Origin: Shewanella violacea DSS12
Lineage (GTDB): Bacteria > Pseudomonadota > Gammaproteobacteria > Enterobacterales > Shewanellaceae
Reading direction: 5' to 3'
Assembly (NCBI RefSeq): GCF_000091325.1
Contig: NC_014012.1
Location: 4,671,685 to 4,735,684 of the forward strand
DNA: 64,000 nt
Shown here: piece after piece, positions 25,523-35,206 of the stretch
Numbering within the stretch: the first letter of the stretch is position 1
Layout of the letters: each line of letters starts with the position of its first letter
Notes under the pieces: generated by a model
What the model was told of the DNA's origin: nothing
The model's database searches: none
The model's input: the letters and a program-made list of their open reading frames with translations, nothing else
Translations under genes and position numbers: made by a program

Positions 25523-27085
25523 ATGACTCAGAATAATCAATCAAACCCAACGGACATGATTGTTCAATTTGGTCACAGGGCGTTAACCCTTGAAGATGTT
25601 GTGGCTGTAGCCAAGGGCGCTAAGGCAAAATTAAAAGATACTGGTGATTATCAGACCTACATCCAGAAGGGTGCTCTGTTCATTGACCGCTTGCTCAATG
25701 AAGAAGGCGTCGTCTATGGCGTAACCACAGGCTATGGTGACTCCTGTACTGTCACAGTGGGACTCGATCTAGTTCACGAACTGCCTCTACATCTTTTGCG
25801 CTTCCACGGTTGTGGACTCGGTGACATCCTAAGCACAGTACAAGCCAGAGCCGTTATGGCCTGCCGTCTAAGTTCACTGGCCATAGGTAAGTCTGGCGTA
25901 AGCTATGAGCTGCTACAGCGTATTGAGACACTACTCAACTTAAATATTATTCCAGTGATCCCCGAAGAAGGCTCTGTCGGTGCCAGTGGCGATCTCACCC
26001 CCTTATCTTACCTTGCCGCCGTGCTTGTGGGTGAGCGTGACGTGATCTATCAAGGCGTACGCCAGCCAACTGCCGATGTCTATGCCAAGCTCAACATCAC
26101 GCCATTGAAGCTACGTCCCAAAGAGGGCCTAGCCTTGATGAACGGCACTGCCGTCATGACTGCACTCGCCTGTCTGGCCTTTGACAGGGGCCAGTACCTA
26201 TGTCGTCTGGCTAGTCGTCTCACTGCCATGGCTTCCCTCACCCTTAAGGGTAACTCGAACCACTTCGACGATATTTTATTTGCCGCTAAACCGCATCCGG
26301 GTCAAAACCAGATAGCGGCCTGGATCCGTACCGATCTCAATCACCATGAGCATCCGCGCAATTCAGACAGGCTTCAGGACAGATATTCCATTCGCTGCGC
26401 CCCGCATATTATAGGTGTGATGCAAGATGCATTACCCTTCATGCGTCAGTTTATCGAGACCGAGCTTAACAGTGCTAACGACAACCCCATTGTCGATGCC
26501 GAAGGCGAGCACATACTTCATGGTGGTCACTTCTACGGCGGCCATATCGCCTTCGTTATGGACTCGATGAAGAACACAGTTGCCAACATCGCCGATCTTA
26601 TGGATCGTCAATTGGCTCTGGTCATGGATCCTAAGTTCAACAACGGTCTTCCCCCGAATTTATCGGCGGCTACCGGAGCCAGACGCTCCATCAATCATGG
26701 CTTCAAGGCCGTGCAAATAGGTGCATCCGCCTGGACCGCCGAAGCCCTGAAAAACACCATGCCAGCCAGTGTTTTTTCCCGCTCTACCGAATGCCACAAT
26801 CAGGACAAGGTAAGCATGGGTACTATAGCGGCACGAGATTGCATGCGGGTATTACAGCTGACCGAGCAGGTGGCTGCTGCGGCATTACTGGCTATGACTC
26901 AAGGGATCAACTTACGTATTTCACAGGATGAATTGTGCCAGTCTTCACTCACCCCTTCCTTGGCGAAAACATTGGATCAGGTCAAGGCAGATTTTGAACT
27001 GTTAACCGAAGACAGACCACTAGAGTCTGTGCTTAGGCAAACAGTAGACAAGATCCAGGCCGGTGAGTGGGAAGTCTGTTCATGA
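25523..27085 (+). CDS. Aromatic amino acid ammonia-lyase (HAL/PAL/TAL family)
   Basis: 520 aa MIO-dependent ammonia-lyase. The self-processing triad is present in EEGSVGASGDLTPLSYL (Ala154-Ser155-Gly156). Other active-site parts: YGVTTGYGD (65-73), QDRYSIRCAPH, ELNSANDNPIVD and SRSTECHNQDKVSMG. The selectivity position reads FH in LLRFHGCG (94-95); histidine lyases usually have SH and known tyrosine lyases HL, so specificity is open. Placed between apeJ and apeK with one-base spacing, far from any hut genes, it most likely converts tyrosine or phenylalanine into the cinnamate-type starter used by ApeH. Substrate is inference. Confidence 0.85.
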   Translation: MTQNNQSNPTDMIVQFGHRALTLEDVVAVAKGAKAKLKDTGDYQTYIQKGALFIDRLLNEEGVVYGVTTGYGDSCTVTVGLDLVHELPLHLLRFHGCGLGDILSTVQARAVMACRLSSLAIGKSGVSYELLQRIETLLNLNIIPVIPEEGSVGASGDLTPLSYLAAVLVGERDVIYQGVRQPTADVYAKLNITPLKLRPKEGLALMNGTAVMTALACLAFDRGQYLCRLASRLTAMASLTLKGNSNHFDDILFAAKPHPGQNQIAAWIRTDLNHHEHPRNSDRLQDRYSIRCAPHIIGVMQDALPFMRQFIETELNSANDNPIVDAEGEHILHGGHFYGGHIAFVMDSMKNTVANIADLMDRQLALVMDPKFNNGLPPNLSAATGARRSINHGFKAVQIGASAWTAEALKNTMPASVFSRSTECHNQDKVSMGTIAARDCMRVLQLTEQVAAAALLAMTQGINLRISQDELCQSSLTPSLAKTLDQVKADFELLTEDRPLESVLRQTVDKIQAGEWEVCS

Positions 27086-27582
27086 TCTCAAGCTCCAACA
27101 AGTCCATCTTAACCACAGAGCTGGAGATCTTGATCCCCTTTCATGATGTCGACTCTATGGGGATCACCTGGCATGGTAACTATCTGCGTTATTTCGAGAT
27201 GGCCAGATGTCAGCTGCTGGACCTGTTCGGATATGGCTATCGTGAAATGCTGGCCTCGGGTTATTCCTGGCCTATCGTAGATCTACGGATAAAATACGTG
27301 CAACCTAGCACCTTCGATCAGAAAGTGAAGGTGATAGCTTCCTTGGTAGAATGGGAAAATCGCATGAAGATCAATTACCAAGTCAGAGATCTAGCCAGCA
27401 ATAAACGCCTCACTAAAGGCTATACCATCCAAGCCGCCGTAGATAATAACAATGAGCTTTGCTTCGTGACCCCGCCAATATTCAGGCAGAAATTAGCCAA
27501 GTTCATCCCCAGTCTTGATACCGACAGCGCTGAAACTGCAAGCATCAAAACAAAAAGTACTGAGGGGACGGCCGATGATTGA
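27067..27582 (+). CDS. apeK: Hot-dog thioesterase (ApeK-like)
   Basis: 171 aa acyl-ACP/CoA thioesterase of the 4-hydroxybenzoyl-CoA type. Signature FHDVDSMGITWHGNYLRYFEMAR (about 19-41) with the catalytic Asp. Likely releases the finished polyene or edits stalled chains. It overlaps the ammonia-lyase end by 19 bases and the LolA-like gene by eight. An alternative ATG-coded Met lies a few codons in (27082), less overlapped but still unproven. Confidence 0.83.
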   Translation: MGSLFMISSSNKSILTTELEILIPFHDVDSMGITWHGNYLRYFEMARCQLLDLFGYGYREMLASGYSWPIVDLRIKYVQPSTFDQKVKVIASLVEWENRMKINYQVRDLASNKRLTKGYTIQAAVDNNNELCFVTPPIFRQKLAKFIPSLDTDSAETASIKTKSTEGTADD

Positions 27583-28384
27583 CATTAATTTCAGCTCACG
27601 AAGCAGGTTTTACCTTGGGTTATTATTGCTATCGGCCTTATTACTCACACTTATGGCCAGCAGCTCAGTTCAGGCTAACACTAGTGAAATATCTGCTAAT
27701 AGTGGACAAACTGCCAAGTTTACGGCTCTATTTCAATCTAAAGTAAACAATCAACAGCTAGAGAAGCTCAGCAAGAGACTCGAATTAAGCCAACATGCCA
27801 AGGGAAAGTTTACTCAATTCCGTAGTCTCAAGGTGCTTAAAAAACCCTTGATTAGTAAGGGGATCTTTATATTCGATGCCCAACTTGGTCTGGTATGGAG
27901 TCAAGAGACCCCCTTCAAATCTACCTTGATACTCAAGGATGATGTATTAATTCAAATCGATAGCTCGGGTAGACAACAAGTCTCTCAAACCAGCGGTAAT
28001 CCAGGGGCCGGTGCCCTAGCGCAGACCTTACCCATCTTATTCAAAGCCTTACTCGGCGGGGAACTGCAGACCTTAGATGAGCACTTTAGCTTTTACTTGC
28101 TGGCAGCAGATCCACAAGCACCTTGGACACTTGGCTTGATCCCCAAAGATCCCTTGATGCTAAAAGCCATCCCAAAGATGATATTAGAAGGTAGCTACCA
28201 GGTCTCGGCGCTTACACTCGTTAGCGCTAATGGGGACACCAGTAGAATTGAGTTCGAAGAGATCAACAATGCTCCCTTGGCAGAAGCAGATTTAGAATTA
28301 CTCTCTCCTGATTTCCTTCAGGAACAAGGCAAGCCTTCTCAAGCCATCACTGAGCCTGAACTTAAACCTAAGCAAGCATCATGA
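27575..28384 (+). CDS. apeL: LolA-like outer-membrane lipoprotein carrier (ApeL)
   Basis: About 269 aa periplasmic protein. An N-terminal hydrophobic signal (YLGLLLLSALLLTLMASSSVQA) is followed by a LolA-type fold: AKGKFTQFRSLKVLKKPLISKGIFIFDAQLGLVWSQETPFKSTLIL. LolA-like proteins in APE clusters are thought to shuttle the hydrophobic pigment across the periplasm. I place the start at 27575, where GAGGGG lies seven bases upstream and the signal peptide begins promptly; the longer frame from 27515 has no such support. Confidence 0.8.
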   Translation: MIDINFSSRSRFYLGLLLLSALLLTLMASSSVQANTSEISANSGQTAKFTALFQSKVNNQQLEKLSKRLELSQHAKGKFTQFRSLKVLKKPLISKGIFIFDAQLGLVWSQETPFKSTLILKDDVLIQIDSSGRQQVSQTSGNPGAGALAQTLPILFKALLGGELQTLDEHFSFYLLAADPQAPWTLGLIPKDPLMLKAIPKMILEGSYQVSALTLVSANGDTSRIEFEEINNAPLAEADLELLSPDFLQEQGKPSQAITEPELKPKQAS

Positions 28385-30777
28385 TCGATAAGCTCGCCAC
28401 CCTACTGAGCCAATATTCGGCAAAATTAAAATTCTTTATCTGGCTCACCATGATGTCCCTCATAGTGATTATCGGCTGCTCACTCTGGCAAGGTGGCGCT
28501 AGGGTTCAGAGTGATATCTTGGCCATGTTGCCAAATGTTGAAGAAGATCCCCTCACAGATATCGCCCTGTCCCGGGTAGAAGAACAGCTATCAAACTCCA
28601 TCTACCTTGGTTTTATCGCCGATAACCAGACACAAGCTATCCAAGCTGCACAACAGGTGATGGCACAGCTCAATGAACAAGGTAAAGGCATCTTTGTCGA
28701 TATAAAGAGCGCCGACATCAATCAAGCCGAGTCGCTCAATAACTATTATTTCCCCCATAGGTTTAGCCTGTTAACCCCAGCTCAGGCCCAAACACTTGCG
28801 AGCGGCAAGCTAGATAGCCTGATAGAGCAAGCTCAGCAGCAACTCTATAACGCATTTAGCTACGCAACCAGCGGCCTGTTAGCCAATGATCCCTTGCTAC
28901 TCTACCCGCAAAACCTGCAAGCTTTAGCTCCCAAGCAAGCATTGGAAGTACATCAAGGTATTTTGCTTGCCAGACTGCCAGTAGCAGATTCGAAGGGAAA
29001 AGTGGCAGCCATAGTCATGGCTAAAGGCGTCGGCAGCGCCTTCAACCCTAAGGTGCAAGAGCAGCAGATAGCGGTACTCACTCAGGCATTCGAGCAATTA
29101 GCGCGACAAGATACGGATATAGAGATACTCAGAGCTGGCGCACTTTTCCATGCAGCCGCCGCAACTCAGCTAGCTAAGCGTGAAGTCACCAGCTTAGGGC
29201 TAGCCTCACTCATAGGCGTATGCCTATTGGTCTGGCTGGCATTTCGCTCCCTGATGCCTCTGACCATAGCCTTACTGACCATCTCCACTAGCATGTTAGT
29301 CGCCGTAGTCATGACTACCTGGGTATTTTCCGAGCTTCATCTGCTGACACTCGTCTTCGGCACCAGCTTGATAGGCATAGCCATCGACTATAGTTTTCAC
29401 TTCTATTGTGAGCGCTTGAATAAGCCTGATGCCAGTGCGGCCCAAATTATCCAACACATATTTCCCGCGATCACTCTGGCCCTTATCACCAGTGTCTTAG
29501 CTTACTCAAGTATAGGTTTTGCACCATTTCCCGGCATGCAACAGGTCGCTGTTTTCTGTGCTGCTGGACTCATGTCAGCCTATATCACCTTAGTACTTGC
29601 CTATCCACTATTGGCATCTGGCACCTTGCCCAAGGGCCACAAGCAACTCAAATTAGCAGACAGATATCTACAAAAGATCGACACTCTCTTGGTAAAAATC
29701 CCGCCTAAAGGCTTGAGTTTAATCCTTATCATCTGCTTATCTGTATCAAGTTTTGGCATACTGAGACTGACAAGTGATGATGATATCCGCAACCTACAGC
29801 AGAGCCCTCCTGAGGTAACAACACAAGAGAACGCATTGAGAACTCTGCTCAGTGGCGGCACAGATAATCAATTTCTGTTAGTCAGGGGCAACAGCGAGCA
29901 AGCTTTGTTACAGCATTTAGAAGATCTGGCCCCAAGACTAAACAATGCACTTAATCAACAGCTAATTGGTAACTCATTCAGCCTGAGCAAGTATCTCCCT
30001 AGCCATGACAGGCAAGATAAAAACTATCGCCTTCAAGGTGAAATTTATCAGCAGAATCTAAGCCATATCATAGACAAGCTAGGTCTGGATGATGAGCTGG
30101 CACCTAAGCTTAAACTGGCGTATCTGGCAGCCAAGGGGCATTATATCGATGCCAGAACCTTGCTGGATTCCCAAGCTGGAAAACTCTTTGCCCCCTTGTG
30201 GATCGCACCGTCAGCGGATCAAGATGAATTTGGTGCCATAGTCTTACTCGGCGGGATCTCAGATATAGATAAACTCAGTCACTTGTTCGCAGATGTTCCT
30301 CATGTGCAGCTGGTCGATAAGGTCGGCGATATCTCTAAGGTCATGGGCAAGTATCGTCAGTTAACCTTGATCCTGCTAGCAGTGGCCATGCTGGCTGCGA
30401 CACTGATTTTTTCCAGCCGTTTCACTATGAAATTAGCCTGTCTGGTGGTTGCCGTACCGGCACTTTCGGCCATTTTCACCTTAGCCACACTCGGAATAAT
30501 GGGCTCCTCGCTAACCCTATTCCATTCTCTGGCGCTGATCTTAGTATTCGGTATTGGCGTAGATTACAGTTTGTTTTTCGCCGAATCTAAACAAGAGAGT
30601 AGAGGCGTCATGCTGGCCGTATTTATGTCGGCTAGCTCTACCATACTGGCATTTGGCTTACTGGCTTTTAGCAGTACACCGGCAATACACTTTTTTGGCT
30701 TAACCCTACTGATAGGCATAGTTTTCACCTTTATGCTCTCCCCTTTTATTAACACTTTCACAAGGACTTTTAAGTGA
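28381..30777 (+). CDS. apeM: MMPL/RND family exporter (ApeM)
   Basis: 798 aa inner-membrane transporter. One helix near residues 18-38, a large periplasmic domain, five helices at about 270-415, a second helix near 440, a second periplasmic domain and five more helices from about 660. Membrane blocks such as VFGTSLIGIAIDYSFHFY and ILVFGIGVDYSLFFAESKQ carry the paired Asp-Tyr residues typical of RND/MMPL proton relay. It probably takes the polyene glycolipid from the membrane and passes it to ApeL. ATGA overlap with apeL. Confidence 0.85.
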   Translation: MIDKLATLLSQYSAKLKFFIWLTMMSLIVIIGCSLWQGGARVQSDILAMLPNVEEDPLTDIALSRVEEQLSNSIYLGFIADNQTQAIQAAQQVMAQLNEQGKGIFVDIKSADINQAESLNNYYFPHRFSLLTPAQAQTLASGKLDSLIEQAQQQLYNAFSYATSGLLANDPLLLYPQNLQALAPKQALEVHQGILLARLPVADSKGKVAAIVMAKGVGSAFNPKVQEQQIAVLTQAFEQLARQDTDIEILRAGALFHAAAATQLAKREVTSLGLASLIGVCLLVWLAFRSLMPLTIALLTISTSMLVAVVMTTWVFSELHLLTLVFGTSLIGIAIDYSFHFYCERLNKPDASAAQIIQHIFPAITLALITSVLAYSSIGFAPFPGMQQVAVFCAAGLMSAYITLVLAYPLLASGTLPKGHKQLKLADRYLQKIDTLLVKIPPKGLSLILIICLSVSSFGILRLTSDDDIRNLQQSPPEVTTQENALRTLLSGGTDNQFLLVRGNSEQALLQHLEDLAPRLNNALNQQLIGNSFSLSKYLPSHDRQDKNYRLQGEIYQQNLSHIIDKLGLDDELAPKLKLAYLAAKGHYIDARTLLDSQAGKLFAPLWIAPSADQDEFGAIVLLGGISDIDKLSHLFADVPHVQLVDKVGDISKVMGKYRQLTLILLAVAMLAATLIFSSRFTMKLACLVVAVPALSAIFTLATLGIMGSSLTLFHSLALILVFGIGVDYSLFFAESKQESRGVMLAVFMSASSTILAFGLLAFSSTPAIHFFGLTLLIGIVFTFMLSPFINTFTRTFK

Positions 30778-32039
30778 TGCAAGCACCCAATTCAACCTCA
30801 GGCATACAAGCAAGTTACGACGTTGCTATTATCGGTGCCGGTCCATCGGGTAGCATTGCCGCCAGCTTACTCCACCAGCAAGGAAAGCGAGTCATAGTCA
30901 TAGAGAAGCAAGATTTTCCTCGCTTCTCTATCGGTGAAAGTCTATTACCAGCCTGCATGAGAGTCATCGAAGAGGCCAACATGCTCGAGGCCGTTAACAA
31001 GGCAGGTTTTCAATTTAAGAATGGTGCCGCCTTCAGTTCTAAGGGCAAGTATACCAACTTCGATTTCACCGATAAATTTTCCAGCGGCCCGGGCACCACG
31101 TTTCAGGTCGAGCGTGCAAGTTTCGACAAGCTGCTGGCAGATACGGCCGAGTCCCAAGGGGTAGAGATACGTTTCGGTGAATCGGTGCAAGCCATAGATC
31201 TGAGTCAAGAGCCGATACTAACCATAAGAAACCGGGAGGGAGAAGACTATTGTATTCAGGCTAAATACCTTCTCGATGCCAGTGGGTTTGGTCGAGTGCT
31301 ACCTAGATTACTGGATCTAGAGAAGCCATCTTGCCTACCGAGCCGCACTGCCGTGTTTACCCATATTGAGGATAATATTGATCCCAGAGTTCAGGAAAAT
31401 GTCCATTTCGATCGGCAGAAAATCTTGATCAGTGTTCACCCTGAAAATAAAGATATTTGGTACTGGTTGATCCCCTTGAGTGACAGTAGATGTTCATTAG
31501 GCGTAGTGGCCGAGCCACATCTCTTGGGAGATGCCGAAGCAGATCTGCAGACGGTACTCATGGATATGGTAAAACAGGAGCCCAACTTACACAGGCTGTT
31601 AGCCAATGCTAAAGTGGTAAGGGAATGCTCACTACTCAAGGGATATTCAGCTAATGTCACCACCCTTGCCACCGACAAATTTGCCTTACTAGGCAATGCC
31701 GGAGAGTTTCTCGACCCCGTTTTTTCTTCTGGGGTAACTATCGCGATGCAATCAGCCTCAATGGCGGCTAAATGTGTCGTCAGACAGCTCAATGGAGAAA
31801 AGTTAGACTGGGATAGCGAATACGCTAAGCCACTGATGCGTGGCGTCGATACCTTTAGAACCTATGTCGAGGCTTGGTATGATGGCCGTTTCCAGGAGAT
31901 CATATTTTTCGAGGCTCCCGATAATAAGATCAAGCAGATGATCTGCTCTATCTTAGCCGGCTACGCTTGGGATGAGACCAACCCCTTCGTGAGTGACTCA
32001 GAGCGCCGCTTAAACATGATTGTCGAATTATGCAGATAA
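30777..32039 (+). CDS. FAD-dependent oxidoreductase, flavin halogenase-like
   Basis: 420 aa flavoprotein. N-terminal Rossmann motif IIGAGPSGSIAASLL, then PRFSIGESLLPACMRVIE and, near residues 227-232, WYWLIP, which fits the WxWxIP motif of flavin-dependent halogenases. The late FAD block is FALLGNAGEFLDPVFSSGV. The same WxWxIP form also occurs in related reductases and epoxidases, so halogenation is only a possibility; a desaturase- or hydroxylase-like role on the aryl-polyene is the alternative. Start chosen at the ATG of the TGATG overlap with apeM; a GTG one codon earlier also exists. Confidence 0.75.
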   Translation: MQAPNSTSGIQASYDVAIIGAGPSGSIAASLLHQQGKRVIVIEKQDFPRFSIGESLLPACMRVIEEANMLEAVNKAGFQFKNGAAFSSKGKYTNFDFTDKFSSGPGTTFQVERASFDKLLADTAESQGVEIRFGESVQAIDLSQEPILTIRNREGEDYCIQAKYLLDASGFGRVLPRLLDLEKPSCLPSRTAVFTHIEDNIDPRVQENVHFDRQKILISVHPENKDIWYWLIPLSDSRCSLGVVAEPHLLGDAEADLQTVLMDMVKQEPNLHRLLANAKVVRECSLLKGYSANVTTLATDKFALLGNAGEFLDPVFSSGVTIAMQSASMAAKCVVRQLNGEKLDWDSEYAKPLMRGVDTFRTYVEAWYDGRFQEIIFFEAPDNKIKQMICSILAGYAWDETNPFVSDSERRLNMIVELCR

Positions 32040-32049
32040 GGGGGTGTCC

Positions 32050-32709
32050 ATGATTTCATTCAGCTTACTTATTAGACTAAAACGCAAGCTTAACAACGTA
32101 ATAGCCCTGAGTGCCATTAGCTCCTTGGTATTAATCTTGTCCGCCTGCAGTCAGACTTTTCAGCGACAAACTTGTGTAGCACTGGCCAAAGAGGTGAATT
32201 ATTGTTTGGCTCCAATTCCCTTAGACGAAACTAATCAGAGCTGGATACGCTCGGCGACCCAAAAAGCCGGTATCAGAGTCGACTCTTCTCAACATGAGCT
32301 GATGACACAAGTCGAGATTGGCGCCAATAAGCTCACCTTAGTCGGACTGGCCCCCTTGGGTCAGGCACTGTTTACCTTAACCTATGACGGCAGCACGCTC
32401 ACCAGTGAGCAGAGTGCTTTATTGGGAAATGAGTTCAAAGCTGAGTATCTACTGGCTCTTATTCAGTTGATATATTGGCCCGAAGAGACTGTAAATGCTC
32501 ATTTACAGGGAGCTAAACTAAGCTCAAGTGATTGTGGTGCGTCTAAGTGTCGAAAAATATATGCTATCGAGCAGACGAGCAATATAAATACAGGCACGCA
32601 GAATGAAAGTATTGTGAATATCGCGTACAGTCATGATAATCCATGGCAGGCAGAGATAGAGCTGAAGATACCCCAAGCTAAATTTGAGTTAACACTAACG
32701 CCAATTTAA
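32050..32709 (+). CDS. apeN: DUF3261 lipoprotein (ApeN)
   Basis: About 219 aa. A hydrophobic segment ends in LILSAC, a lipobox, so the mature protein should be lipid-anchored. The body contains the DUF3261 landmarks GLAPLGQALFTLTYDG and ALIQLIYWPEETV. Structurally unrelated to enzymes; it may be the outer-membrane acceptor (LolB-like) for the polyene carried by ApeL, an inference from the LolA partner. Start at 32050 follows AAGGGGG; an upstream frame from 32020 would overlap the flavoprotein. Confidence 0.75.
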   Translation: MISFSLLIRLKRKLNNVIALSAISSLVLILSACSQTFQRQTCVALAKEVNYCLAPIPLDETNQSWIRSATQKAGIRVDSSQHELMTQVEIGANKLTLVGLAPLGQALFTLTYDGSTLTSEQSALLGNEFKAEYLLALIQLIYWPEETVNAHLQGAKLSSSDCGASKCRKIYAIEQTSNINTGTQNESIVNIAYSHDNPWQAEIELKIPQAKFELTLTPI

Positions 32710-32763
32710 AGCCCAGTATTTTCCATAGCCCCCATTATCAAAAAGTTAAGAAAAATAGAGACT

Positions 32764-33975
32764 ATGACTAAAATAGCCATCTCACACTTAGGCTTGTGCA
32801 CCCCTTTGGGCAAGACTGCTGAAACCTTACTATCTCGGCTTTCAAAGGGAGATACAGGCTCGATGAAGACTCGAACCGATATCATCCCAGATGCCGCAAC
32901 CTTAGTGGGAGAAGTAAGCTTCGACTTGCCTGTGATACCCGAGCATCTGGCCAGGTTTGACTGCCGCAACAATCGGCTACTCCTGTGTGCTGCAGAGCAA
33001 ATTGCTCCTAGAGTGGTCCAGGCAATAGCAGACTGGGGCCCTCAAAGAGTAGCTGTTGTCATAGGCACCAGTACATCTGGGATCGGAGCAGGTGAAGATG
33101 CCCTGAAGATAAGATCCCAAACCGGGGCCTTTCCAGAACAATACCTGTATTCCCAGCAAGAGCTAGGTAACACTAGTGACTTTTTACGCCACTACTTCAA
33201 TATTTCCGGGCCTTGTTACACAGTATCTACCGCTTGTTCATCTAGCGCCAAGGTCTTCGCCAGTGCCAGACGCCTACTCCATGCAGATCTTTGCGATCTG
33301 GTGATCGTCGGTGGCGGCGACAGCCTTTGCAAGCTGACCCTTAACGGTTTTAGCTCGCTGGAATCTGTCTCCAAGGGTCAGTGTAACCCCTTCAGTGCTA
33401 ACCGGGATGGCATCAACATAGGTGAAGGCGCCGCACTATTTACACTGGAAAGGCTAACCGCTGACGATACCCACAGTGTGATCTTAGCGGGTATTGGTGA
33501 GTCCAGTGACGCCCACCATATCTCGGCACCGCATCCTGAAGGCCGCGGCGCCATAGCGGCTATTCAGTCGGCACTAGAAGACGCAGGTCTTACTGCTGCA
33601 GATATCGATTACATCAACCTACATGGCACGGCGACCAAGAAAAATGATGCCATGGAAAGCAGAGCAATTAAGCAGGTCTTCGGCTCAGCGCCTCCGCCCT
33701 GTAGCTCCACCAAGCCAATCACAGGCCATACCTTAGGTGCCGCCGGCGCTATAGAGGCAGCATTTTGTTACCTGCTACTGAGCCAGGAAAGTAGCCGACA
33801 AACCTTGCCGCCACAGATATGGGATGAGGTTCAAGATCCCCAAGATCCGCCACTTCCCTTAGTTAGCCAAGGCCAAAGTGCTGAAGTTAACTTTTTGATG
33901 AGCAACTCCTTCGCCTTCGGCGGAAGTAACGCCAGCCTCATACTCGCCAGAAACCCGCGAGGGAAAGATAAATAA
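32764..33975 (+). CDS. apeO: Beta-ketoacyl-ACP synthase (ApeO)
   Basis: 403 aa FabF-type ketosynthase with the full Cys-His-His triad: Cys in VSTACSSSAKVF (about 157-168), His in NLHGTATKKND (about 284-294) and His in KPITGHTLGAAGA (about 319-331). It condenses malonyl units onto the growing polyene, with ApeC as probable partner. It begins 54 bases after apeN, one of the few true gaps in the cluster, with a weak AAAAATAGAG site. Confidence 0.88.
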   Translation: MTKIAISHLGLCTPLGKTAETLLSRLSKGDTGSMKTRTDIIPDAATLVGEVSFDLPVIPEHLARFDCRNNRLLLCAAEQIAPRVVQAIADWGPQRVAVVIGTSTSGIGAGEDALKIRSQTGAFPEQYLYSQQELGNTSDFLRHYFNISGPCYTVSTACSSSAKVFASARRLLHADLCDLVIVGGGDSLCKLTLNGFSSLESVSKGQCNPFSANRDGINIGEGAALFTLERLTADDTHSVILAGIGESSDAHHISAPHPEGRGAIAAIQSALEDAGLTAADIDYINLHGTATKKNDAMESRAIKQVFGSAPPPCSSTKPITGHTLGAAGAIEAAFCYLLLSQESSRQTLPPQIWDEVQDPQDPPLPLVSQGQSAEVNFLMSNSFAFGGSNASLILARNPRGKDK

Positions 33976-34475
33976 TGAGTCCGAAACAGATGTCACCCCA
34001 AATACTATCTCAGATGGCGATTGCAGATGTGATCCCCCATAGAGATCCTATGATCTTGATCGATCGCCTCATCAGCTATGAAACCGACAGCCTCTTGACC
34101 CAGGTAGATATCAGCGAACTCAGTCCCTATTTCGATGCCGAGCTCGAGGGCGTACCGAATTACGTTGGTATCGAGTATATGGCTCAGAGCATTGCCGCCC
34201 TCGCAGGTGTGGAAGCTAAATCCCGTGGTGATATTATCCGCGTCGGTTTCTTGCTTGGCACTCGTAAGCTGCAGATGCACATACCCAAGTACCAGCTGGG
34301 AGAGAGTTATCAGACTCGGGTCACCAGACTCTACCAAGAGGAATCTGGGCTGGCGGTATTCGATTGCCAGATATTCCATGGACAAACTCTAGTCGCGACA
34401 GCGAATGTGAATGTATTTCAGCCTCAGGATATTGAAACCTACATATCTGAGAGCAAGCAGGAAGAAAATAAATGA
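33975..34475 (+). CDS. apeP: 3-hydroxyacyl-ACP dehydratase (ApeP)
   Basis: 166 aa hot-dog protein of the FabZ-like 'hotdog family protein' group. The conserved front IADVIPHRDPMILIDRLISYE carries the catalytic His, and the helix NYVGIEYMAQSIAALAGVEAK the acidic partner. Expected to form a dehydratase pair with ApeI. Starts within the stop of apeO (TAATG) and overlaps apeQ by four bases. Confidence 0.85.
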   Translation: MSPKQMSPQILSQMAIADVIPHRDPMILIDRLISYETDSLLTQVDISELSPYFDAELEGVPNYVGIEYMAQSIAALAGVEAKSRGDIIRVGFLLGTRKLQMHIPKYQLGESYQTRVTRLYQEESGLAVFDCQIFHGQTLVATANVNVFQPQDIETYISESKQEENK

Positions 34476-35206
34476 ACAACAAAAACAAAAGAGTACTGAT
34501 CACAGGTTCGAGCCGCGGCATAGGAAAAGCCATAGCCTTACAGTTGGCAGAAGCCGGATTTGATATCGCCCTGCACTTTCACAGTAATGTCGAAGCAGCC
34601 GAGCAGACTAAGCGCGAGCTTATTGCACTGGGTGTCTCAGTTTCTTACCTGCAGTTTGATATCGCCCATCGCGAGCAAGTCAAAGCCGCCATCACAGCCG
34701 ATATCGAGCACCATGGCGCCTATTATGGCGTGATACTCAATGCGGGGATTAATTGCGATACTGCATTTCCCGCCATGACAGAAAATGAATGGGACAAGGT
34801 AGTACATACCAACTTAGATGGTTTCTACAATGTGATTCATCCCACCATAATGCCGATGATCCAGACTCGCCAAGGTGGTCGCATCATCACTATGGCATCG
34901 GTATCCGGTATCGCAGGTAACAGAGGTCAGGTAAATTACAGCGCCTCTAAAGCCGGCATAATAGGCGCTACTAAGGCCCTATCTCTTGAGTTAGCTAAAC
35001 GTAAGATCACCGTAAACTGCATAGCTCCAGGGCTTATCGAGACAGATATGGTAGCTGATTTCCCCAAAGATATGATCAAAGATATCGTGCCGATGCGACG
35101 CATGGGTAAGCCTGCTGAAGTCGCCGGTTTAGCCAAGTTTTTGATGTCTGAAGATGCAGCTTACATCACCAGGCAAGTTATCTCGGTCAACGGAGGCATG
35201 ATCTAA
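34472..35206 (+). CDS. apeQ: 3-ketoacyl-ACP reductase (ApeQ)
   Basis: 244 aa short-chain dehydrogenase (FabG type). Cofactor motif TGSSRGIGKAIA (about 11-22), NAGIN (about 91-95), catalytic Ser in MASVSGIAG and YSASK (about 153-157). Reduces the 3-keto group with NADPH between condensation and dehydration. ATGA overlap with apeP, one-base contact with apeR. Confidence 0.9.
   Translation: MNNKNKRVLITGSSRGIGKAIALQLAEAGFDIALHFHSNVEAAEQTKRELIALGVSVSYLQFDIAHREQVKAAITADIEHHGAYYGVILNAGINCDTAFPAMTENEWDKVVHTNLDGFYNVIHPTIMPMIQTRQGGRIITMASVSGIAGNRGQVNYSASKAGIIGATKALSLELAKRKITVNCIAPGLIETDMVADFPKDMIKDIVPMRRMGKPAEVAGLAKFLMSEDAAYITRQVISVNGGMI

Noticed and set aside
25523..27085. Naming the ammonia-lyase hutH
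   Set aside because: It shares the MIO fold with HutH, but its place in a pigment operon, absence of other hut genes and different selectivity residues argue against histidine catabolism.
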